Below are positions 55,628-64,000 of a stretch of 64,000 nt of DNA, piece by piece. The translations under genes and the position numbers were made by a program. Source of the stretch: Prostheceraeus crozeri. Lineage: Eukaryota; Platyhelminthes; Polycladida; Euryleptidae. The notes below the pieces were generated by a model, which worked only from the letters and a program-made list of their open reading frames with translations, did not search any database and was not told the DNA's origin. The DNA is taken from the NCBI GenBank assembly GCA_907163375.1, contig CAJQUW010007109.1, forward strand, positions 1 through 64,000, in the 5' to 3' direction. How positions within the stretch are numbered: position 1 is the first letter of the stretch; each line of letters starts with the position of its first letter.

Positions 55628-56555
55628 TAGGGTTTACAATCCCGGGATCTCGGATCCCGGGATCTCGACCCTATTTCCGAGATTAAAAATCCCGGGATTA
55701 CGTCTTCGAGATCTCGAGGTATTTCGAGATATTTGAAAGATTGGCCCTGAGTTCCTTCTAAGTGACATAGTTAAGAGAGTCAATGGCTTTTTTGAAAATG
55801 CATCTAAATTTTTTATGTTCCAAGTTTGATAAATTGCCAATGTGCTGCATTTGCCGAGCCAGCTGGTTAAGCCTCGTTCACACGATGACACTAGTGTCGT
55901 GACATTAGTGCCGAGGAGCAGCGCGAAATCTGGGCTAAATCAATGCCGTGACACAAACCGTTCAGACGCTTAATAAACAGTGTTGTGACACTGCTACTAG
56001 TATTGCTTCTGTAAACTGAAAATACTTCGTAAATTGATAGCTGAAAGACAAATCACAACGATTTAAAATAACGAGTAAAGGCTCGTTCAGACAGAGCTAG
56101 GTTTGCGGTTTGCGGTCTTGAGACACAGGAATGATCCTCAAGCGGGTGAAACAAGTCCTGGAATCGATACCTCCAACATCGGTAGAATCCGAAAGGTCAT
56201 TCTCGGCGGCCGGTTTGTTCTTAACGAAATTACGGTCGAGAATGAGTGATAACACAATTCAGTGTCTTACCTTACTTCGCCAATATTTTTTCGAGTTGAC
56301 TAGTTTTACCTACTGTAGATGTTTGTTTAGTTCACGTTGAAAGATATACATTTTACAAGCACGTATCGTCTTTTGAAATATTTCTTGAAACTTAATGATT
56401 GAAAACATCAGTATATATAAATCTAAGATTCTGATATTCGATATGAATCTAAGATTTATACAGTATATATAAATCTCGATCGAGATCCCGGGATTGCGAT
56501 TAGCCAGTCTCGAAAATCCCGGGATTGAGAAAACGCCTCGAGATTGTAAACCCTA
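55628..56555. mobile_element. hAT element with perfect 8-bp target duplication
   Basis: TIRs TAGGGTTTACAATC and GATTGTAAACCCTA (exact inverse, 14 bases) are flanked by GTTAGGAC on both sides (55620-55627, 56556-56563). CCCGGGAT repeats follow each end. Inside, 56131-56300 on the plus strand encodes the hAT C-terminal motif (VLESIPPTSVESERSFSAAG, then RSRMSDNTIQCLTLLRQYF). The rest of the transposase is missing, so this 928-bp copy is an internal-deletion derivative. The perfect TIR and duplication suggest a fairly recent insertion. Confidence 0.92.
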
Positions 56556-56563
56556 GTTAGGAC

Positions 56564-57099
56564 ATGCAGATTGTAACCGAGTGGGAGTTAAGTATTCCAC
56601 ACCCAAAGCAGCTGTGTCAGACTCTTTCACCCTAAAATTTCGGAATTGCAATCGACGTTGTCATCGCACAAGGTTGTGGGAAGTCTGGTACTCAAAACCT
56701 CGTTAAAGATTTGATGCTTTGACTGTTGGAGAGAGAGAGAGAGAGATGACATGGCATCATGACTATGCTGCGTTTGGGAACTAAGAGAGCGATGATAAAT
56801 CTCATCCTTCGACAATGCAGCGGCAGCGATGTGGCGATGACTCATTGCTTTGTGATGAGGATCGAGATAGGGACTTGTGTTGAGGGAAACCAGGAAGTGT
56901 CATCGAAACTTTGTCTTGCATTGATTATCGATGAGGTTGCTAGTTGATAATGCTAAAAACCTTGCTATGAGCTGTTTGGTACGTATTAATTTTCAGAGGG
57001 ACCAACTTTTCAATCCAATGGATGTCCTGAAAAGTGAATCCGTTGCTTATGGGCTATCTCCCCCAGGTTTTCAAATTTGTCTAAAATCTGCGAAACGAT
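56564..57099. other. Non-coding intronic stretch
   Basis: It has a short GA run near 56731-56746 and no gene. Confidence 0.5.
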
Positions 57100-58370
57100 C
57101 AAGCTTACTAGAAATAATTTGTTCATACTCAATAAATTCAGTCTTATGAATGTAAATGATCAAAAACTTTTCTGTCAAAACGTAGATCATTTAATGAAAT
57201 TTGCCCATCTTTTAGCAAAAACTGTCTGTATTTCAATAACCAGGTGGTTGAGGTTATCATTTTATTCCAATCAGAAAAATAGTTGATGAAATATAGTAAT
57301 TGATCATCGTTCCTTGAACATGTATTGCATTCACCTCTCATGGATAGCTTTTTCAATTCGCGGTTTTCAATCAAATCATTAATAGCTATTGTTTTTGACC
57401 AAGAATTTGAATTTTCAATCAGAGATTTTGGCCCTGTTGAGACTCAAAAAGCTCAGCAACTTTTGTACATCGAGTAAGAATATCTGCAGTGTTTGAATCT
57501 GTAGGTACATGACGCCATTGATGGATTTCTGTGTTATTTATTCCGTACACCTTACCTACGAACGGTTTAATCCTTTTATATTCATTTTTCAGGAACTACA
57601 AAACCGATGTTGAATCGGTCCAGAAATAAACTTCGTCAATTATCAAATTAAGTTCATTTATGAGAAATTTATTACATCTCGAAGCAATCAAGCGACTTGT
57701 AGCTCAAGTCGCGGAATAGTTTGTCTTTTCTGAGGACAAAGTCTTAATTTGCTGAATATTAGAAAACATAAAGACTGATTGTTCATATCCATCTGACGAA
57801 TATGTGCAACGTTGCCATACGCAATCAGATGCATCACAGAAATGATGCAGTTGATTGTTCACGACATTACTGAAATTTTGTGGCTTACTACAACGTGTCA
57901 CAGGCATTTTCTCTAGTTTCGACATCTCATAAATCTACTCATTGAATACATGTTGATGCATTTCTCCAATATATTCGTCCCAATCATAACCCTAAGAACA
58001 TAGTGTCTGAAATAATAATTCAGCTAGTAGAAGAACCGGAGTAAGGAATCCCAGAGGGTCATAAATTGAGCCTAACTAATATAGGCCTCGCTTTTTCAAT
58101 GGTTTGTCTTTCAAATCTTGGGGAAATGTAAGTGTCCTCATTTGGATCCCAATATATTCCCAAAACACGCTGAATAGGAGGAATGCTTCGCAGTACATTT
58201 ATATCATTGCAAAAAAACTTTATGATTTCGAATCCCCGTGTTGCTAGAATCGGTAGAACTTCATTCACTATTTGCATTGCTAACTTCGGATTTTCAACTG
58301 ACTTCACAAAGTCATATACGTAAAAATCATTTATTACAGACCGTTTTTGATGTGACTCTCCGAACAAATG
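57100..58370 (-). mobile_element. BEL/Pao-type LTR retrotransposon fossil (pol fragment)
   Basis: Minus-strand pol remains: an RT segment (FYVYDFVKSVENPKLAMQIV, QRVLGIYWDPNEDTY) near 58100-58350, an RNase-H-side segment with HHFCDASDCVWQRC near 57800-57860, and a post-RNase-H stretch (YFINYFSDWNKMI) near 57240-57290. The order matches BEL/Pao pol. It is a broken fragment with several breaks; no LTRs, gag or integrase core were recognised, so it looks old. Confidence 0.78.
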
Positions 58371-59560
58371 CCGTAAGTTATGACATTAATATCACAAGCG
58401 AAGCAACTTTATTTTCCTATAGCCTACTAAGATCTCAAATGTCCCATGCATTTTAGAGTGCATTTTAGAGTTGTCTTATTTTTAGAAATTTAGACATTCT
58501 TGTGTTCATGTGTTCAGCTGAAAAATAAGATATAGATAATGAATAATTGGAACCGGAATTGAAACAGTAAGACGATTATCTGATTAACTGACATTTCGGA
58601 GTACCTTTTGCAAAGAATTTGGTATAGTCAGGCAAGCTTAATTTGAATCATAGTTATTGTAACCGTAGTTTCCCATCCTTCAATATTAAGTAATCAAAGT
58701 TAGCGTTTGATAACTTAGTTCGGTCATAAATAGTACTGAAAGTCAAATATTAAAGTGCCACTTTGAGTAGAGAAGACAGTTGCATAGTCAACTTATGCTG
58801 CTATTTGTATTTTATTCTATCACGAAGATTCATCAGGAGGCAAATCAGAAACGTCGTGGCATGAAAGTCTATACAAAATTATGATGACAATAATAAAAAG
58901 ATGAGTTCATTGCAGCTACAGATAATGAAATGAAATGAAAGACCATGCTAGCTTGGTTTGACTTGCTGGAAGGAGAGAACATAAAATTGTCAGAATTAAC
59001 AACATGATATCGTTTTTGTTGATAAACAGTATTTTGTTAAAAAAAACTTAGCCTTTCAACCCACAAATACTCTTTCTTTGGTTAATCCAATGGTTACAGT
59101 AGCATTGCATCTGTACACTTGAGGATTGGAGAGCGCCATCAGTCCTCATTAGGACTACTTCAATTAATAATTTGAATTAGTAAGCATTATATTCTATTAT
59201 AAATGGCTGCTGGGATGATTTTCATCATCGTATGAGAATTTTCATATATGGGTTTATAATTCGGCCATTTTTAATTCATTTACATCATGTATGCGTGCTA
59301 ATTCACATCAACGTAAATGCACATGTAAATGGACCTTTTTGGAGTTAACATTTTTACATAGTCTGGTTTGCGAAAAGTCTATCTCGCTATACATAGTTTT
59401 TACTACCAAAACTATTTCAGATAAATCACAGGGAGCTCACTATTTTATTCCTTTCTTTCCATCCATGTTTTTCGCAAAAATTCTCGCTTTGCTTATTCTA
59501 CCGGGTTTCCCCCGGGAGATCGAAATTACTTGCTTCCAAGACAAATTATTTTCCTTTCAG
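58371..59560. other. Non-coding end of the intron
   Basis: No element recognised. It ends in the pyrimidine tract TTATTTTCCTTTCAG, the splice acceptor. Confidence 0.6.
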
Positions 59561-59706
59561 ATGAACCTCAGTCATTGCAGGATCTTGTGAGACACACAAT
59601 CCGTGGAGAATTAAGCTCTGCAAGCAATCAATTTCCTAGTGAACCAATGGAAGAAGATGTCAACCAGCTTCCAATACCAAGACCTTTGAAGGAATGGATT
59701 AAATGA
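59561..59706 (+). CDS. SPSB-family protein, SOCS-box terminal exon
   Basis: After the acceptor the exon reads, in the phase left by the SPRY exon, NEPQSLQDLVRHTIRGEL, then a Ser/Glu-rich loop, then VNQLPIPRPLKEWIK and a stop (TGA 59704-59706). It aligns with the end of SPSB1 and GUSTAVUS (DPEPLPLMDLCRRSVR...LPLP.SLK.YL). The BC-box is SLQDLVRHTI. The usual Cys of the Elongin-C-binding consensus is Val here. The Cul box LPIP fits the Cullin-5 LPxP consensus. The SPRY exon alone lacks these, so the exon completes the ligase-recruiting part. It is too short to show up as a long open frame. Confidence 0.85.
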
Positions 59707-61211
59707 CAAGCGGTCATATCTCTGTTTTTTAACTCGTTACAAAATTGACAAAGTGGAAGTAACTCTATTGCAGACTATTTGCCAATAACTTGGTCCTGCT
59801 GAGAAACCCCGTGAAGCATTCGGACACCGTCCAAGTATTTTGCCATGTTGATAGTGCAATATCGTACCCGCTTGTTTGATTAACCGCAGGTGGTGTTTTC
59901 TACTTTGTTTCTACTCTCTCCAAACTACAGGCTCTTTCATATTTGAAAAGTGTGCCAGTATTGTACTCAGATAGAGTGCTGGAACCTCGTGCAGCAATGT
60001 AACAAAAAAGTTTTCTAGTTTCCCCCTTACTATCAATCCATTTTCGTTTAGCTTAACTTATCACTCATGATGTCTATCCTTGTCTCTTGTTAAACATTAG
60101 ACAAAAGATTGCTCGCTCATATCAATGACTACTGACTTCGAAATATGGCTAGGGATTTTCAGATGTTTAAACATGAAAAGTAGAAAACATGATTTTAGTG
60201 GGAGGCCAGTCGCTACTTGTGCCTGGCGCGAAGACAGCAGCAGCGTCCTTCTCTTTCTCAACGCATTTCCTATCATTTTTAACATTTGCTTTTCAAATGT
60301 TGAAAAACATTACGGTAGCATCTTTTCTTCATTTGTTTTGATTGTTTTTACTTACAATTGCGACTCAGGATGAAAAGCGAGCAAAACTGCTCACTGCTTG
60401 TTGCATTTCTTCCAGTGACCCGACAAATTAAACTCATATTATGAGTTATGTTTTTGCCAATTCTGTGCAATTCGCTCTCCTGTGATCTCTATTCCAAAAA
60501 TGTAATTCTTCTTAAATTCATTTGATTTGAGAATTATTTTTTCAGAATGTTTGTCGCATTGATTAGGTTTCACTGTGTTTTTCTCGAGGATAACTATGAG
60601 CAGGAATAGCATCGGCAATCGGCTTCTATATATCATTCAAATGATTCACTAAGATATACATGTGTTAATCGCAGAATAATGAAATTAAATTTTAAAGTGA
60701 TCGAATAACTAGATCCAATGTCGACAAACATTTGACTATTTTCAAATTTCTACTTACTATTTTCTTTACTGAATATGCTATACTGTCAAAAATGCGCTCG
60801 CCTACTCTGTAAACTAAGAATCTGCGGTCTTCCACGCCACGTATGCTTCGAAAGTAATTCTTTGTCATTTTTAGTTATCGTTTATTTGAAAGAGGAGTCC
60901 ACCCTTGTGACTGATTGTTTCGACTCAACTTTATGTATGGGAACTCTTGATTTCATTAAGGTATTTCTTATTTTACTGTACTTATGTTGGATTTCGTATT
61001 GCAGGCTCACTGCTTTTTCATATTCATACATGCGCTATTGTTGGAAATGTGTGCCGCATACCTGCAGCAAAATTAGAATACAGATGATACCGATACCGTC
61101 TTGTCGTGGTGATGACTTTGTGAATTAAAGGATTTGTATTCGCTTTGGATTTATAAATTAATCGCGTTTCACGAGCAACATGCCATTTGTCTGCTGTTCT
61201 TGAAGAATAAA
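59707..61211 (+). other. Probable SPSB 3' UTR
   Basis: The first canonical AATAAA after the stop codon that I found is at 61206-61211, giving a 3' UTR of about 1.5 kb. No other gene is seen in this stretch. The open frames here lack family resemblance. Confidence 0.45.
61206..61211 (+). terminator. Candidate polyadenylation signal of SPSB
   Basis: AATAAA, the first one downstream of the SOCS-box stop, in GAAGAATAAAAAGC context. Confidence 0.35.
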
Positions 61212-63039
61212 AAGCTTGATACTAACCGCTGTTTTATTTCATTCCCTGTCCAATAGTCTTTAGAAAATATTAAGCATCAAGAATCCACCGAAATTCAAAT
61301 TTTAGTTTATCTAGTTTTGGCTGCATCTGAATCAGAGTTTAGAACCAGACAAATGTTTTGACTTATATGATGGACGAATTTCTTTCGAACCAGGAAATCT
61401 TAACTGCGAATCGACCGAGAGAGTTGTGAACAAAGTTTCTATTCGGTTTTGAATTCATCTTATTTTATGATGACTGAGTCGAAGTTTCCGAAAGTGTTTT
61501 TGAAGTGCAAATTTTCTACTCTTTTTGTCAGAAGGACAGTCCGAACAGCCGATTTCCTATTTGTCAAGGAGTTCACATCAGAAGCCGACGGTTTCTGCCA
61601 TATGGGTGATACGTCGTCTGAAAAGTGAGCACTTCAAGCTGTAAGAATTGGATTGGACTTTCTGGTGAGGTTGCGAAATACATGTGACCACCAGTGAACC
61701 ATTGGCCCTTTTAAGGGCCAATTAAATGACTCTGACACTGAACAAAATTTCATTTCAGCTTTTATTTTATTTTTCTGCCAAATGTGTACTATTGACAAAA
61801 TTTCATGCAAAAGTAGGATAAATTCAGGTGGTCCACTTTTTATGATCATCACTGTAGTATATCAGCTAACCTATGTTGGAATCAGAATAGATACCAACGT
61901 CTACAAAATATGTGTGCAAGTTTTTTTTACTTCAATGATAATCAGCTTTTTGTGTAGCCTACACGTGAGATGGATAGAGATATCCCTGCGATAGAATATA
62001 GAAAAAGCATAAACTAGCCCTATTGTTACCTTATCTTCAGTAGCAGGTCATAGGTCTACTTTTTTCAAGGACCATTGTAATCAAAACTATGTAAATTTTG
62101 CTAGTTAGGTAAATTCACGCCTAATTGTTTCATCTATTGCTGTTTAATTAAAAATCATAAGTAAAACAAGCGAAGTCTGTTACCCTCCCGGGACGAACAC
62201 ACCAGATGCTTTTGTTAAATATTTGGCAAATACTTGACAACATTTTAGTAAACTTCTACTAAAATTTTATCAAATATTTATCTAACATAGCTGATGATTT
62301 GCCAATTTTTAGCAAATAGCAAATTATTTGGTAAATTCTAATAAAATGTCTCAAATTTCTCTCTGATATTATCTTATACAACTCTTACGTGAATTCCCAA
62401 CAAAAAACATTCTAAAACTGTTCAGAAAATGTCGTGAATTTGCTATAAAAACATTCCAAAAAATGTTATATATTCAAATGACAATACATGAGAATATTAT
62501 GAAAATGTTATCTTAAAACATTTTTAGAATGTTTTCTAGACATGCCCCAATATTTTGCCACAACATATATCGTAGATGAACTGTAGTTTTATCAATAAAA
62601 TGTGAGCATCCTGCGAATCCACTTAATGAGTCAAGATGAAACTAAGTTTAACGATGTGTAAATGGGTAAATCCAATTTAATCCACTACATTTGACAAAAA
62701 TGTGTCTTTGATTTGTAAAATCCATATTTCTGAACCGATTTCAATAGTTTTTTCTTAATCGAACCGTAAAGATCTCATCTATTATGGCATGGTTTTTAAA
62801 AAGTCACAAAGCCAAGACCTTCTTCACAAGTTGCCGTTTTTTGCCGAAAAAAGACCAAAAAAGGATGTCCAACTCTCAGTTCAACACGGATTTTCGATTA
62901 GATACATTCAAATACACCCACTAATATTTATATCATCTGAAAGAAGAAGATCAGCTCTTTAAGACAGTCTAATTTTAAATATTGTAATCAATATTAATCA
63001 TTGAATTTTCACTGGGTTTCCATTGTCCAATGAAAAAAA
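61212..63039. other. Non-coding stretch
   Basis: No gene is seen. At 62215-62345 the sequence is dominated by AAATATTTGG/ACAAAT-like phrases similar to those at 63695-63930. Confidence 0.5.
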
Positions 63040-63690
63040 TGTCCTCTGACCGAGACGTTTTCTGTCCTCTGACCGAGGTACCTTTTCTCAAAGAATATTG
63101 ATTCTTCCATTAAACGTTTTGCACCAAACGAATCCTCTAGTGTGCTAGTTTATAAATCCGTAAAGAAAATTCAGTTTGATGCCGTTACAAGTGTGCAATA
63201 TTGATTTAAAAATATTTTTATCCATTTTTTCGACCAGAGAATTTGAATATTCCCAAAAATTTCATATGGATGCTGAAACCAGAAATTTTGTCAGGAATCG
63301 ATGAAATTTCACAGCATAGGAGGGATCCATGCTCTTAACATCTATGCAAAAGAAATTTTTCATTTATATCAATTAACCCTCTCAAAATCTCCAAAAGCCA
63401 CGAAAATGTCCTCTGACCGAGACCCTAAAAAATCTCGGTCAGAGGACAACGTTGAAATTGAAGATCTCGGTCAGAGTACAAGGGTCTCGGTCTAAAGACA
63501 TGATAATGTATGCAATTACATTTAGATCACTTCGTTTTACGCGTTCAAGTATTCGTCCAAAGTTCCAGCAGTCTCATGAACCGAAATGCACAACCCGAAG
63601 AGTTTCCTGTTCGACATCAATTTGTCCTATGACCGAGACCTTAAAAATCTCGGTCAGAGGACAAGGTGGGTCACGGTCAATGGACATCAC
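63040..63690. repeat. Cluster of TGTCCTCTGACCGAGA in both orientations
   Basis: The 16-mer or close variants occur at about 63041, 63062, 63407 and 63622, and inverted near 63433, 63456, 63484, 63649 and 63670. Two pairs form hairpins with an 8-9 base loop (63407-63448 and 63622-63662). Spacing is irregular, so this is not a simple tandem repeat. Confidence 0.8.
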
Positions 63691-63694
63691 CCGA

Positions 63695-63930
63695 GAAAAA
63701 AAACTTATCAACTTTACCAAATATTTGGTATTTACTTGGAAAATTTATAAGATTTGAATAGTTTAACAAACGTTTTGGAAATTTAACAAATTTAGGAAAT
63801 GTGTAACAATTGCCTAACAAATATTTACTACATTTTGTATGTAAGTCGATATTAACGAATTTTGCGAAATTTAGAAAACGTTTATCAAATGCCTGTAATA
63901 TTTGTTTGGTTATCCAAACAAATGATTTTT
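63695..63930. repeat. TTAACAAATATTT-type degenerate repeat
   Basis: Short AT-rich phrases (TTTAACAAA, CAAATATTT, GAAATTTA) recur every 15-30 bases. The block at 62215-62345 has related phrases, so the two may be the ends of one eroded repeat unit bracketing the GACCGAGA cluster. Confidence 0.4.
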
Positions 63931-64000
63931 TGCATTTACTAAGTTAGATGAAAGAAAAATCTTGCAATAGGTAGGATCCGCTTATGAGTAACTGTCGTAA

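Larger units (their letters stand above)
38116..59560 (+). other. 21.4-kb intron of the SPSB gene
   Basis: It is defined by the GTAAGT donor at 38116-38121 and the TTTTCCTTTCAG acceptor ending at 59560. The phase matches: one base of the codon lies left and two lie right, giving Asn. The intron is a graveyard of mobile elements: hAT relics, a LINE fragment, a Tc1 with nested MITE, two PLE lineages, foldbacks and a BEL/Pao fossil. Read-through into the intron would stop after nine codons. Confidence 0.8.

Noticed and set aside
61706-61726. TTGGCCCTTTTAAGGGCCAA hairpin as a terminator
   Set aside because: Animal genes do not use such terminators; it is an isolated short palindrome.

Overview
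The window looks like genomic DNA of a marine invertebrate animal. It has one long-intron host gene, spaces packed with transposons, several Penelope-like retroelements, hAT and Tc1/mariner DNA transposons, and a large Polinton. The phylum cannot be fixed from the sequence. Frequent AGGCCTA and TACATGTA words are only a weak hint of an echinoderm, hemichordate or lophotrochozoan. No rRNA, convincing tRNA or CRISPR array was seen.

Region 1 (1 to about 15,900) is a broken Polinton (adintovirus-like element), open at the left edge of the window. It holds a badly worn protein-primed DNA polymerase B, two sets of LPSNSS-type virion-protein remains, two related small plus-strand genes and a plus-strand gene that reads as a TATA-binding protein (TBP). 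After these come an adenain-like protease, major capsid protein remains, a pVI/pX-like core region, integrase with chromodomain, a conserved helical/basic protein and an FtsK/HerA-type packaging ATPase. The right side carries a small basic protein, a membrane-RING protein, a conserved small protein, a DEDDh-exonuclease-like protein and a gene with a probable 67-nt intron directly after its start codon. A G-rich subterminal repeat array closes the element. The TBP-like gene, itself preceded by a good TATA box, is the most unusual item in the window.

Region 2 (15,900 to 36,850) is repeat-rich. It contains a foldback MITE, a 168-bp inverted repeat with a hammerhead-ribozyme-like motif, a decayed non-LTR retrotransposon, a possible CCAAT/TATA promoter near 20.35 kb and hAT relics. 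A 3.1-kb element with a perfect 8-bp target duplication has a Tc1-like transposon nested in it, which itself holds a foldback insert. A worn Penelope-like GIY-YIG relic follows. Next is a head-to-head pair of almost identical Penelope-like elements whose whole unit is flanked by a 13-bp direct repeat.

Region 3 (36,850 to 61,200) is one host gene: a SPRY-domain/SOCS-box protein of the SPSB (GUSTAVUS) family. The SPRY exon ends at a GTAAGT donor at 38,116. The SOCS-box exon starts at 59,561 after a pyrimidine-rich AG acceptor, in matching phase. The 21.4-kb intron between them holds a BED-hAT relic, a LINE fragment, a Tc1 element with a nested MITE, two more Penelope-like lineages (one with an internal inversion of the kind twin priming produces), foldback MITEs, a hAT copy with perfect 8-bp target duplication, and a BEL/Pao fossil. 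Region 4 (61,200 to 64,000) has no visible gene but holds a cluster of a short inverted motif.
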